From Streptomyces sp. ERV7 (lineage in GTDB: Bacteria; Actinomycetota; Actinomycetes; Streptomycetales; Streptomycetaceae): 64,000 nucleotides of DNA. The notes under the pieces are model-generated. The model ran no database searches. It worked only from the letters and a program-made list of their open reading frames with translations, and had not been told where the DNA came from. Position numbers and translations under genes: made by a program. Below, one piece after another: positions 48,681 to 57,127 of the stretch. The stretch is from assembly GCF_001653515.1 (NCBI RefSeq), contig NZ_LYOY01000051.1, positions 62,001-126,000 of the forward strand. Reading direction: 5' to 3'. Within the stretch, counting starts at the first letter, position 1. Each line of letters starts with the position of its first letter.

Positions 48681-48794
48681 ACTCACTGGCCGGCCCCTGA
48701 CCGACGCCTCCCGGTCTCGATGGGGCCGGTGCACCGGCGCGCCCGCGCCGAGTGCCGCGAACCCCTGCGGCTGATCGGTGCCGTCCGCCTGCCT

Positions 48795-49568
48795 TCACGC
48801 GGCTGTGCGGGGGATCGGGCCGGGGTCCTCGACGCCCTTCGCGACCTCGCGCTTGACGCGCTGCCAGGCGAGCACCAGCGCCACCGGCAGGGTCACCGCC
48901 GCGCCGATGAGCGCCCCGTAGGCCGCTCCCTCGCCCGCGTAGTGGATGGCGAGGGCGGTCACCGTGCCCGAGGCGACGCCCGCCGCGATCATCTGCTTGA
49001 GCTTGCCCCGGTACATGCCGCTGAGGAACAGCTGCTTGGCGGGCGGTGCCACCAGCTCGTCGAGTCCGGCCGCGGGCCCGGCGCTCGCCGCCTTGGGGCG
49101 CTTGAAGTACATGAAGAACATCCACTGCCCGCACGGCTCCCAGCCGTCCGGGGCGAGCCCGGCCGTGACCGACTCGCGCTCGGCCGCGCTGTTGGCGCTC
49201 TCGCGGCGGTACTCCCACCGCATCGCCGCCGCCGGGTCGCGGCGGCAGACGAACCGGCCGACCCGGTCCAGGCCCTCGACCTCCCAGCCCTGGTCGCCGT
49301 AGTGGTTGAGGTGCTTGCGGTCGGTGTAGATGTCGGCGGTCCACTTCCAGGTCTCCGCCTCCGCGCCCGGCTCCTGCGCGGCCCGGCCCCCCGTGAGCCG
49401 GGCCGCGAAGTCCTCCGGCGCGCCGAACTCCTCGTACGGGTCGGCGGACCCCGACTCCGCCAGATAGCCGGTGAGCTCGGCGACGGTCGCCGCCACCTCG
49501 CTCTGCCGCATCCCACCGGCGCGCAGCTTCTCGGTGAGTGCCCCGAAGTAGTCGCTCTGCTCGCTCAT
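48795..49568 (-). CDS. Membrane protein with HAAS-like N-terminal domain, partner of a PadR regulator
   Basis: 257-residue protein. The N-terminal about 60 residues (YFGALTEKLRAGGMRQSEVA, then YEEFGAPEDFAARL) resemble the HAAS/DUF1700-type helical domain often encoded after PadR regulators. The middle has many aromatic residues (WEVEGLDRVGRFVCRRDPAAA, EPCGQWMFFMYFKRPK), resembling DUF2812. Two hydrophobic segments near the C-terminus (about 195-213 and 215-235) anchor it in the membrane. Its start overlaps the stop of the padR gene by 4 nt, so the two are coupled. Function unknown; likely a membrane sensor or stress protein controlled by the PadR protein. Confidence 0.72.
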   Translation of the reverse strand: MSEQSDYFGALTEKLRAGGMRQSEVAATVAELTGYLAESGSADPYEEFGAPEDFAARLTGGRAAQEPGAEAETWKWTADIYTDRKHLNHYGDQGWEVEGLDRVGRFVCRRDPAAAMRWEYRRESANSAAERESVTAGLAPDGWEPCGQWMFFMYFKRPKAASAGPAAGLDELVAPPAKQLFLSGMYRGKLKQMIAAGVASGTVTALAIHYAGEGAAYGALIGAAVTLPVALVLAWQRVKREVAKGVEDPGPIPRTAA

Positions 49569-49915
49569 GACGCTCGTCCCCCTGGTGTCGCGCTGGTCAG
49601 CATGGTCTGTACGGCGGTGTGGAACTCCAGCCAGGACGCGCCCTGTTCGGCGAGTGCCCGGTGGCCCTCCTCGGTCAGCCGGTAGTACCGGCGGCCCGGC
49701 CCGCGCTCGGCGGCGCGGAACTCCCCGACGGCGAGCCCGGCCTCTTCGAGCCGGTTCAGGACGGGATAGAGGGTCCCGCCCTTGATCTCTCCGAGCCCGG
49801 CCGTGGCCAGGGTCTTGGAGATCTCGTAGCCGTAGCTCTCACCCCCGGTGAGGCAGGAGAGAACGAGGAGGTCGAGGACGCCTTTGAGCCAACTGGATCT
49901 GCGGTCTGCGGCCAT
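49565..49915 (-). CDS. PadR family transcriptional regulator
   Basis: 116-residue winged-helix regulator with the PadR signature: LLVLSCLTGGESYGYEISKTL, IKGGTLYPVLNRLEEAGLAV (recognition helix region) and RRYYRLTEEGHRALAEQ with a long C-terminal dimerisation helix. It overlaps the following membrane-protein gene by 4 nt. attcc/ggaat elements (49922-49926 and 49940-49944) in the promoter form an imperfect dyad that may be its operator; this lies within the last codons of the upstream permease gene. Confidence 0.88.
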   Translation of the reverse strand: MAADRRSSWLKGVLDLLVLSCLTGGESYGYEISKTLATAGLGEIKGGTLYPVLNRLEEAGLAVGEFRAAERGPGRRYYRLTEEGHRALAEQGASWLEFHTAVQTMLTSATPGGRAS

Positions 49916-49934
49916 GCGTGTATTCCAGCACCAG

Positions 49935-51206
49935 CTAGATAGGAATGCAAACTAGGTGGTGGTGTTGGGGTAGGTGGCGGTGCTGAGTGGGGGCTTCGCG
50001 CGAGGGTGGGTGGTACCAGTACGCCCCGCCCCGAGAACGCCGGTTGAACACCTGGAGGGCGTCCGCGTCGTACACCCCGCGGCAGCGGACGAAGCCGATC
50101 AGGGTGATGACCGCCCACGGCGTGCCTATCGCCGTGAGGAGGAGCACGAACGACGTCATCGCCGCCTGCGCGTCCCACGCGTAGTGGCCCGCGAAGACAC
50201 ACACCGTCGCGACCGCCGCCACCGCGAACGTCGCCTGCGTACGCGACGCGCGCGGCAGGATCGCGTCCAGGTCCAGGCCCATGGAGTAGAGCATGAGGCC
50301 CGCGTTGCCCACCGAGCCCGCCGACGCCGCGAGGAGCAGCGGGACCAGGTACCAGCCGGGGGCCGCCGCCACCAGCGGGCCCGCGTAGTCCGCCGCCGCC
50401 CGCGTCGCGTACGCCGTGAACGTGCCGAACAGCTGCGGCACCAGGAGTCCGGCCGTCAGGCCCAGCCAGGTCGCGTGCAGTACGCGGCGAGGGGTGTGGC
50501 GGGCCGGGGAGATGTACCGCGTGTAGTCGCCCAGGAGCGTGATGAAGGCGATCGGGCCGCTCAGGCCCGCCGCCACCAGCGCCAGCAGCCACGTCGGCCA
50601 GAACGAGCCGAGCAGGTAGCCGCCCGCGTCCGGCAGCGCCGCCGTCGTGAAGTGCGGGGCGTACGCCGCCACGCCCAGGATCAGGAGTGCCGTCATCGCG
50701 ACCGCCAGGATCCGGGACAGCCGCAGCAGCACCCGGTACCCGTACACCGCGCCGATCACCGTCGCCGCCGCGAGCACCGCGTACACGATCCCGTACGAGA
50801 GTCCTCCCGTGGGCAGGCCGAAGAGCCGGTGCAGCACGCCCGTCATCGCGTCGCCGCCGATCCAGACGGTGAGCGCGGTGTAGCCGAGGGACAGCAGCAG
50901 ACCCACCACCGAGCCGACCAGCCGGCCCCGCACCCCGAACTGCGCTCCCGACGACGTCGACAGGTTCGTCGCGGTGCGCAGGGACACCAGTGCCAGCGGG
51001 GCCGTCAGCAGCGTGCCCACCAGGGTGCCCGCGACGACCGCGCTCACCGACGCCCACCAGCCGAGGCCGAAGGAGACCGGGAGCCAGCCGAAGACGATCA
51101 CGCCCAGACAGAGGTTGGAGCCCAGCAGGATCGACACCAGGTCGCGTGGGCCGCTGGTGCGTTCCGCCTCCGGGATCGTGTCGACTCCGCGCTGTTCGAT
51201 CTGCAT
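49935..51206 (-). CDS. NCS1 family permease (cytosine/purine/allantoin type)
   Basis: 423-residue membrane protein with about twelve hydrophobic segments. Segment LVSILLGSNLCLGVIVFGWLP (helix 1) and FGVRGRLVGSVVGLLLSLGYTALTVW match the NCS1 nucleobase-cation symporters. The C-terminal about 35 residues are Pro/His-rich and cytoplasmic. Family members import cytosine, purines, uracil, allantoin or hydantoins. The gene is divergent from ureAB-ureC with 146 nt between starts, which suggests import of a nitrogen-rich compound for the neighbouring urease-like and deiminase enzymes. Substrate unknown. Confidence 0.83.
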   Translation of the reverse strand: MQIEQRGVDTIPEAERTSGPRDLVSILLGSNLCLGVIVFGWLPVSFGLGWWASVSAVVAGTLVGTLLTAPLALVSLRTATNLSTSSGAQFGVRGRLVGSVVGLLLSLGYTALTVWIGGDAMTGVLHRLFGLPTGGLSYGIVYAVLAAATVIGAVYGYRVLLRLSRILAVAMTALLILGVAAYAPHFTTAALPDAGGYLLGSFWPTWLLALVAAGLSGPIAFITLLGDYTRYISPARHTPRRVLHATWLGLTAGLLVPQLFGTFTAYATRAAADYAGPLVAAAPGWYLVPLLLAASAGSVGNAGLMLYSMGLDLDAILPRASRTQATFAVAAVATVCVFAGHYAWDAQAAMTSFVLLLTAIGTPWAVITLIGFVRCRGVYDADALQVFNRRSRGGAYWYHPPSREAPTQHRHLPQHHHLVCIPI

Positions 51207-51320
51207 GGGCTGCCCCTGACGCTCGATGGCCTGATTTCGACGTTCCGGTAGTTTGAGTGGCGTTCAATGTGGGCTATGCGCGGCGGGCCCGTCAACCCCT
51301 TGTGTTGAGTGATTGTGCGG

Positions 51321-51337
51321 TTAGAGTGGTGCTCTAA
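51321..51337. promoter_or_regulatory. Inverted repeat in the permease-ureAB intergenic region
   Basis: ttagag/ctctaa with a 5-nt centre, 16 nt before the ureAB start. A related imperfect element, ttgagtggcgttcaa (51253-51267), lies earlier in the same gap, and ttgagtg recurs at 51305-51311. Together they suggest several sites for one regulator; possibly the TetR encoded at 54887 or a nitrogen regulator. Confidence 0.4.
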
Positions 51338-51352
51338 TCGGAGGTGTGGTGC

Positions 51353-52066
51353 GTGCGACTTACCCCTACAGAACGTGACCGGCTGCTGCTCTTCGGCGCC
51401 GCCGAGCTCGCCCGGGCCCGCCGGGCGCGCGGCCTGAGACTGAACGTCCCCGAGGCGACCGCGCTGATCGCGGACACCGTCTGCGAGGCGGCCCGCGACG
51501 GGCGCAGGCTCGCCGAGGCGATCGCGGCGGCCCGGAGCGTCCTCGGCCCCGACGACGTCCTGCCGGGGGTCGCGGACGTGGTCACCGAGGTGCACGTCGA
51601 GGCCGTCTTCGACGACGGTTCGCGGCTCGCCGTGGTCCCGGCGCCCATCTCGGACGCCGCCGGGCTCGGCCGGGACGCGCCCGGCGCCGTGCTGCCCGGC
51701 CCGCAGGGCCCTGAGCCGGAGCCCGCCGTCCGGCTCGCCGTACGCAACACCGCCGCCGTCCCCGTCAGCGTCACCTCGCACTTCCACTTCTTCGAGGCCA
51801 ACCCGCGCCTCGACTTCGACCGCGCCGCCGCGTACGGGATGCGGCTGTGCGTACCGGCCGGGTCCTCGGTCCGGTTCGACCCCGGCGGCGAGGGCGAGGT
51901 CGGGCTCGTACCGATCGGCGGCGCCCGTGTCGCCATCGGCTTCGCCGGACTCGTCGACGGGCCGCTGGACGCGCCCGGCGCCAAGGAAGAGGCCCTGCGC
52001 CGGGCCGCCGCCTGCGGCTACCTCGGCGTCGGTGAGGCCACCAGCCCCGAAGGAGGACCGGCATGA
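51353..52066 (+). CDS. Urease gamma/beta fusion subunit (divergent paralog)
   Basis: 237 residues. Residues 1-100 match urease gamma (RLTPTERDRLLLFGAAELAR, LNVPEATALIADTVCEAARDG, VLPGVADVVTEVHVEA); residues about 115-237 match urease beta (SVTSHFHFFEANPRLDFDRA, PAGSSVRFDPG). GTG 51353 has ggagg 8 nt upstream. The 3' end overlaps ureC by 4 nt. In urease these subunits scaffold the active-site alpha subunit. The beta part is divergent from the common sequence. No ureD, E, F or G genes occur nearby, so nickel loading, if it happens, must use proteins encoded elsewhere. Confidence 0.88.
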   Translation: MRLTPTERDRLLLFGAAELARARRARGLRLNVPEATALIADTVCEAARDGRRLAEAIAAARSVLGPDDVLPGVADVVTEVHVEAVFDDGSRLAVVPAPISDAAGLGRDAPGAVLPGPQGPEPEPAVRLAVRNTAAVPVSVTSHFHFFEANPRLDFDRAAAYGMRLCVPAGSSVRFDPGGEGEVGLVPIGGARVAIGFAGLVDGPLDAPGAKEEALRRAAACGYLGVGEATSPEGGPA

Positions 52067-53796
52067 GCAGGCCCAGCAGCCACAGCGACCACTGCGCGCC
52101 CGGCAGCCGGCACATCGACCCGGACGAGTACGCGGCCGTCTTCGGGCCCCGGGCCGGTGACCGGATCCGGCTGGGCGACTCCGGGCTCACCGTCCGGGTG
52201 GAGTCCGACGCCCAGCGGCCCGGCGACGAGTTCCTCGCCGGGTTCGGCAAGACCGCCCGCGACGGGCTGCACCTGAAGGCCGCCGCCGTCCGCGAGACCT
52301 GTGACGTCGTGATCAGCAACGTGGTCGTCATCGACGCGGTGCTCGGCATCCGCAAGGTGTCCATCGGCATCCGCGAGGGCCGTATCCACGCCATCGGGCG
52401 GGCCGGGAACCCGGACACCCTCGACGGGGTGGACGTCGTCGTCGGCACCGGGACCAGCATCGTCTCCGGCGAGGGGCTCATCGCCACCGCCGGCGCCGTG
52501 GACACCCACGTCCATCTGCTCTCGCCGCGCATCATGGAGGCCTCGCTCTCCTCCGGTGTCACCACGCTCATCGGCCAGGAGTTCGGGCCGGTGTGGGGCG
52601 TCGGAGTCAACTCGCCCTGGGCGCTGCGCAACGCCTTCGCGGCCTTCGACGCCTGGCCCGTCAACATCGGCTTCCTGGGCCGGGGTTCGTCCTCCGACGG
52701 CGCCCCGCTGGTGGAGGCGCTCGCCGAGGGCGGCGCCTGCGGCTTCAAGGTGCACGAGGACATGGGCGCGCACACCCGTGCCCTGGACACGGCCCTGCGG
52801 GTTGCCGAGGAGCACGACGTGCAGGTCGCCCTGCACAGCGACGGGCTGAACGAGTGCCTGTCGGTGGAGGACACCCTCAGAGTGCTCGACGGGCGGACCA
52901 TCCACGCCTTCCATATCGAGGGGTGCGGCGGCGGCCACGTACCGAACGTGCTGAAGATGGCGGGCGTGCCCAACGTCATCGGCTCGTCCACCAACCCGAC
53001 CCTGCCCTTCGGCCGGGACGCGGTCGCCGAGCACTACGGGATGATCGTCTCCGTACACGGCCTCAAGCCGGACCTGCCCGGCGACGCCGCCATGGCGCGC
53101 GACCGCATCCGGGCCGGGACGATGGGCGCCGAGGACGTGCTGCACGACCTGGGCGCGATCGGCATCACCTCCTCCGACGCCCAGGGCATGGGCCGCGCGG
53201 GCGAGACCGTGCGCCGCACCTTCGCCATGGCCGGGAAGATGAAGGCCGAGCTCGGGCCCCTGGAGGGCGACGGCGAGGGCGACGACAACGCGCGCGTGCT
53301 GCGCTACATCGCCAAGCTGACCATCAACCCGGCCCTCGCCCACGGCCTGGCGCACGAGATCGGCTCCATCGAGGTCGGCAAGCTGGCCGACATCGTGCTG
53401 TGGCGGCCCGCCTACTTCGGCGCCAAGCCGCAGATGGTGCTCAAGTCCGGATTCCCCGCGTGGGGCGTCACGGGCGACCCGAACGCGGCCACCGAGACCT
53501 GCGAACCGCTGGTCCTCGGCCCGCTCTTCGGCGCCCACGGCGCCACCCCCGCCGAGCTCTCCGTCGCCTTCGTGGCCCGCGCCGCCCTTGACCGGGGAAG
53601 CGATCTGATGCCGACCCGCAGGCGCCGGGTCGCCGTGCGCGGCACCCGGGGCATCGGCCCCGCCGACCTCGTCCTCAACTCCCGCACCGGAGCCGTGGAC
53701 GTGGACGGCCGCACCGGTCTGGTCACCCTCGACGGCGACCCGCTGCGCTCGGAACCCGCCGACTCCGTCTCCCTCAACCGCCTCTACTTCCTGTGA
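52063..53796 (+). CDS. Urease alpha subunit-like amidohydrolase (divergent paralog)
   Basis: 577-residue amidohydrolase aligned throughout with urease UreC. Metal ligands are kept: His149 and His151 (VDTHVHLL), carbamylated Lys229 and His231 (GFKVHEDMGA), His258 (ALHSDGLNE), His284 (IHAFHIEGCGGGH) and Asp372 (SSDAQGMG); the catalytic flap His is His332. The flap cysteine (Cys319 in Klebsiella) is Val331, and the following His is Gly. Residues 1-15 are an extra Ser/His-rich lead. It therefore probably binds two metals and hydrolyses a C-N bond, but differs at the flap. In S. coelicolor a second urease-type locus exists besides the main one, as I recall. It is coupled with ureAB and agmatine deiminase; substrate may be urea or a related amide. 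Confidence 0.87.
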   Translation: MSRPSSHSDHCAPGSRHIDPDEYAAVFGPRAGDRIRLGDSGLTVRVESDAQRPGDEFLAGFGKTARDGLHLKAAAVRETCDVVISNVVVIDAVLGIRKVSIGIREGRIHAIGRAGNPDTLDGVDVVVGTGTSIVSGEGLIATAGAVDTHVHLLSPRIMEASLSSGVTTLIGQEFGPVWGVGVNSPWALRNAFAAFDAWPVNIGFLGRGSSSDGAPLVEALAEGGACGFKVHEDMGAHTRALDTALRVAEEHDVQVALHSDGLNECLSVEDTLRVLDGRTIHAFHIEGCGGGHVPNVLKMAGVPNVIGSSTNPTLPFGRDAVAEHYGMIVSVHGLKPDLPGDAAMARDRIRAGTMGAEDVLHDLGAIGITSSDAQGMGRAGETVRRTFAMAGKMKAELGPLEGDGEGDDNARVLRYIAKLTINPALAHGLAHEIGSIEVGKLADIVLWRPAYFGAKPQMVLKSGFPAWGVTGDPNAATETCEPLVLGPLFGAHGATPAELSVAFVARAALDRGSDLMPTRRRRVAVRGTRGIGPADLVLNSRTGAVDVDGRTGLVTLDGDPLRSEPADSVSLNRLYFL

Positions 53797-53816
53797 GAAC
53801 CCCTGTGAGGACACCT

Positions 53817-54869
53817 GTGACGACCGCTGCCGCCGACGGCTTCCGGATGCCCCCCGAGTGGGCTCCGCACGAGCGCACCTGGATGGCGTGGCCCGGCCCC
53901 AACGTCACCTTCCCGAACGAGGGCGAGCTCGCCGAGTCGCGCGCGGCCTGGGCGTCCGTCGCCCGGACCGTACGCCGCTTCGAGCCGGTCACCGTCGTCT
54001 GCGGCCCCGGCCAGAGCGCCGGGGCGGCCGCCCTGCTCGGCCCGGACATCGACCTCGTGGAGCGCGAGCTCGACGACGCCTGGATGCGTGACATCGGCCC
54101 CACCTTCCTGACCAACGGCTCCGAACTGGCCGCCGTGGACTGGACGTTCAACGGCTGGGGCGCCCAGGACTGGGCCCGCTGGGAGCACGACGCCAAGATC
54201 GGCGCGTATGTCTCGGACCTGGCCGGGGCGCGTACGTACACCTCGCGCCTGGTCAACGAGGGCGGGGCGATCCACGTCGACGGCGAGGGCACGGTCCTGC
54301 TCACCGAGTCCGTGCAGCTGGGGCCGGAGCGCAACCCCGGCTGGACGCGCGAGCAGGTCGAGGCGGAGATCCACGGGAAGCTCGGCACCCGCAAGGCGAT
54401 CTGGCTGCCGCGCGGCCTGACCGCCGACTATCCCCCGCACGGCTACGGCACACTGGGCCACGTCGACATCGTCGCCGCCTTCGCCCGCCCCGGCGTGGTC
54501 GTCGCCCACACCCAGCCGGACCCCGCCCACCCCGACCACGAGGTGTGCAGGGAGAACGTGGCACTGCTGCGCGGCCAGACCGACGCCCGGGGCCGCACCA
54601 TCGAGGTCGTGGAGGTCCCCGCCCCGACCGTCCTCACCGACGACCACGGCTGGGTCGACTACTCGTATATCAACCACTACCTCTGCAACGGCGGCGTCGT
54701 CCTGTGCGGCTTCGACGACCCGAGGGACGAGAACGCGGCGGGCATCTTCCGCCGGCTGTTCCCGGAGCGGACCGTGACCCTCGTCGACGCACGTACGATC
54801 TTCGCGGGGGGCGGTGGCATCCACTGCATCACCCAGCAGCAGCCCAGGGTGGGATCCGCCCGGGTGTGA
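53817..54869 (+). CDS. aguA: Agmatine deiminase family protein (peptidylarginine deiminase-like)
   Basis: 350-residue pentein-fold enzyme. MPPEWAPHERTWMAWPGP opens the domain; DAWMRDIGPTFL, NEGGAIHVDGEGTVLLTESV and GTLGHVDIVAAF carry the acidic and His residues of the active site; the nucleophile is in GGGGIHCITQQQP (about Cys337). The characterised reaction is agmatine to N-carbamoylputrescine plus ammonia. Starts: GTG 53793 overlaps the ureC stop, but GTG 53817, with gagga before it, matches the family N-terminus and is preferred. It forms an apparent operon with ureAB-ureC and the following tetR gene. No N-carbamoylputrescine amidohydrolase gene is next to it. Confidence 0.88.
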   Translation: MTTAAADGFRMPPEWAPHERTWMAWPGPNVTFPNEGELAESRAAWASVARTVRRFEPVTVVCGPGQSAGAAALLGPDIDLVERELDDAWMRDIGPTFLTNGSELAAVDWTFNGWGAQDWARWEHDAKIGAYVSDLAGARTYTSRLVNEGGAIHVDGEGTVLLTESVQLGPERNPGWTREQVEAEIHGKLGTRKAIWLPRGLTADYPPHGYGTLGHVDIVAAFARPGVVVAHTQPDPAHPDHEVCRENVALLRGQTDARGRTIEVVEVPAPTVLTDDHGWVDYSYINHYLCNGGVVLCGFDDPRDENAAGIFRRLFPERTVTLVDARTIFAGGGGIHCITQQQPRVGSARV

Positions 54870-54886
54870 TCCAGGAGGCAGAGGAC

Positions 54887-55504
54887 ATGGCCGGTCCGGC
54901 CCGCGCGCGCAGGAACGCGCCGCCGCGCGAGGAGGTGCTGGCCGCCGCCATGGCCACCATCGCGGACGGCGGTCTGGACGGGCTGACCATGGCCGGGCTC
55001 GGCCGCGAGGTCGGAATGTCCAGCGGCCACCTCCTCTACTACTTCCGCAGCAAGGACGAGTTGCTCCTGGAAACCCTGGAGTGGAGCGAGGGCCGCCTCG
55101 GTGCCGAGCGCCGGGCCCTGCTCTCCCGGCCCGGCACGGTCCGTGAGCGGCTCGACGCCTATGTCGACCTGTACGTGCCGGACCGGGCCCGCGATCCGCA
55201 CTGGATCCTGTGGCTGGAGGTCTGGAACCGCTCGCAGAACGCCGACGGCGACGCCCGCGCCCGCCAGGCCGCCATCGAGGGCGCCTGGCACCGCGACCTG
55301 GTCGCGATCATCGCGGAGGGCGTCTCGCGCGGCGAGTTCCGCCCGGTCGACGCCGACCGTTTCGCGGCCCGGCTGCGGGCGCTGCTCGACGGCTTCAGCG
55401 TCCATGTGGCGGTCGGCATACCCGGCACCGGACGGCCCCAAGTCCTCGACCACGTGCGGGAGTTCGTGGACGAGTCACTGACGGAGCATCAGCCGGGGCG
55501 CTGA
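54887..55504 (+). CDS. TetR family transcriptional regulator (BetI-like C-terminus)
   Basis: 205-residue regulator. Helix-turn-helix at about residues 10-58 (AAMATIADGGLDGLTMAGL, then VGMSSGHLLYYFRSKDELLLE); the C-terminal part (LDAYVDLYVPDRARDPHWILWLEVWNRSQ) resembles the TetR_C_6/BetI-type domain. ggagg 9 nt before the ATG. It is the last gene of the ureAB-ureC-deiminase cluster and lies just before an MFS symporter gene, so it probably regulates the cluster. A small dyad, cgtac/gtacg (55522-55535), is found between it and the MFS gene. Confidence 0.87.
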   Translation: MAGPARARRNAPPREEVLAAAMATIADGGLDGLTMAGLGREVGMSSGHLLYYFRSKDELLLETLEWSEGRLGAERRALLSRPGTVRERLDAYVDLYVPDRARDPHWILWLEVWNRSQNADGDARARQAAIEGAWHRDLVAIIAEGVSRGEFRPVDADRFAARLRALLDGFSVHVAVGIPGTGRPQVLDHVREFVDESLTEHQPGR

Positions 55505-55521
55505 CCGGGCGCTGAACACAA

Positions 55522-55535
55522 CGTACGCAAGTACG
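55522..55535. promoter_or_regulatory. Small dyad upstream of MFS gene
   Basis: cgtac-gcaa-gtacg, 61-74 nt before the MFS start and within a 91-nt gap after the TetR gene. Possible operator of that TetR protein; weak. Confidence 0.3.
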
Positions 55536-55595
55536 CCTTATCGTTGCGTCCGCGACCCTTGTCGGCCGCATCGGCCTGGGCCACCGTGATCTTCC

Positions 55596-56975
55596 ATGGG
55601 ACGAGAGCAGTGGAAGAAGATCTGGGTCGGCTCGGCCGGCAACATGGTCGAGTGGTTCGACTGGTTCGTGTACGCCACCTTCGCGGTGTACTTCGCCGAC
55701 GCCTTCTTCCCGAAGGGGAACGAGACCGCGAACCTCATGAACACGATGGGGATCTTCGCCGTCGGCTTCTTCATGCGGCCGGTGGGCGGCTGGCTGCTCG
55801 GCCGCATCGGCGACCGCCGCGGCCGCAAGGCGGCGCTGACCCTGACCGTCACCCTGATGTCCGCCTCGGCGATCCTGATCGCGGTGGCGCCGACGTACGG
55901 CGTCGCCGGATACGGGGGAGTGGCTGTCCTGCTGGTCGCCCGCCTCCTCCAGGGCCTGTCGGTGGGCGGTGAGTACGCGGCCAGCGCCACCTATCTGACC
56001 GAGGCGTCCGCCCCCGAGCGGCGCGGCTTCGCCTCCAGCTTCCAGTACGTGTCGATGACCGCCGGCCAGCTCGTCGGCCTCGGCCTCCTGATCGTCCTGC
56101 AGCGCACGATGTCCGAGGACGCGCTGCACAGCTGGGGCTGGCGGATCCCCTTCGTCGTCGGCGCGCTGGGCGCGGCGATCGTGTTCTACCTCCGGCGCAA
56201 CATGCTGGAGACCGAGGTGTACGAGGAGTCCGGCGCGGCACGGGACGAGGACCGGGGCACGCTGAAGGCGCTGTGGCGGCACCGCAGGGAGGCGTTCCTC
56301 GTCATCGCGCTGACGATGGGCGGCACGGTCGCGTACTACACGTACACCACGTATCTGACGAAGTTCCTCTCCAAGAGCGCGGGCATGCCGAAGCCGACGG
56401 CCTCGCTGGTGTCGTTCTGCGCGCTGTTCGTCTTCATGTGCCTGCAGCCGCTGGCGGGCATGCTGTCGGACCGGATCGGCCGCCGTCCGCTGCTCATCAC
56501 GTTCGCGGTCGGCTCGACGTTCCTGACCGTGCCGATCATGACGATGCTGAAGCACGCGGGCACGTTCTGGCCGGCCTTCGGCCTGGCGCTGCTCGCCCTG
56601 GTGGTGGTGACGGGCTACACGTCCATCAACGCGTGTGTGAAGGCCGAGCTCTTCCCGACCGGCATCCGCGCCCTGGGAGTGGCCCTCCCGTACGCCATCG
56701 CCAACGCGCTGTTCGGCGGTACGGCGGAGTATGTGGCGCTCTGGTTCAAGAAGGGCGGCATGGAGTCGGGGTTCTACTGGTACGTGGCCGGGTGCGCGGC
56801 GGTGAGTCTGGTGGTGTACCTGACGATGAGGGAGACACGGGACATCGATCTGCAGCGGGTTGTGCCTGCGGGTACGGGTGCTGCCGGTGCTGGTTCGCCT
56901 TCCGCTTCTGCCCCCGCTGTGGTCAGTCGTTCCGCCGGGGCGGAGCCCCAGGGGAACGGGGTGCCCGCATCCTGA
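55596..56975 (+). CDS. MFS transporter, metabolite:proton symporter type
   Basis: 459-residue major facilitator with twelve hydrophobic segments. NMVEWFDWFVYATFAVYFA (helix 1), the A-motif GRIGDRRGRKAALTL between helices 2 and 3, and GLSVGGEYAASATYLTEASAPERRGF (helix 4 and loop) match the metabolite:H+ symporter subgroup of KgtP, ShiA and ProP. Such proteins import dicarboxylates, shikimate, betaine or similar small organic solutes. The C-terminal about 40 residues are Ala/Ser/Gly-rich. It may serve the neighbouring amine-catabolic cluster, but its substrate cannot be read from the sequence. Confidence 0.88.
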   Translation: MGREQWKKIWVGSAGNMVEWFDWFVYATFAVYFADAFFPKGNETANLMNTMGIFAVGFFMRPVGGWLLGRIGDRRGRKAALTLTVTLMSASAILIAVAPTYGVAGYGGVAVLLVARLLQGLSVGGEYAASATYLTEASAPERRGFASSFQYVSMTAGQLVGLGLLIVLQRTMSEDALHSWGWRIPFVVGALGAAIVFYLRRNMLETEVYEESGAARDEDRGTLKALWRHRREAFLVIALTMGGTVAYYTYTTYLTKFLSKSAGMPKPTASLVSFCALFVFMCLQPLAGMLSDRIGRRPLLITFAVGSTFLTVPIMTMLKHAGTFWPAFGLALLALVVVTGYTSINACVKAELFPTGIRALGVALPYAIANALFGGTAEYVALWFKKGGMESGFYWYVAGCAAVSLVVYLTMRETRDIDLQRVVPAGTGAAGAGSPSASAPAVVSRSAGAEPQGNGVPAS

Positions 56976-57019
56976 GATCCCGGTCCACCCCGTGGTGCCT
57001 CTGTGGCAGACTGACGACC

Positions 57020-57076
57020 GTGCTCGCTTTCATGATGATTATGGACAGCAGCGCGCCGGTCCGCAGTGACCGCTGA
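57020..57076 (+). CDS. Candidate cimA leader peptide (18 aa)
   Basis: Short frame MLAFMMIMDSSAPVRSDR (GTG start, or internal ATG 57032) placed before a terminator and the citramalate synthase gene. It contains Leu, Ile and Val codons and three Met codons. No strong ribosome-binding site is visible, which lowers confidence. By analogy with ilvB in this window it may sense amino acid supply; the unusual Met-Met-Ile-Met block could link to isoleucine or methionine. Confidence 0.5.
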   Translation: MLAFMMIMDSSAPVRSDR

Positions 57077-57127
57077 ACCCGCGGCAAACCCCCGCGGCAG
57101 CGGACATCGTGCCCCAGACCCGCGCGC

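Noticed and set aside
51238-51352. GlnR box before ureAB
   Set aside because: No convincing gTnAc-n6-GaAAc pattern was found in the divergent region.
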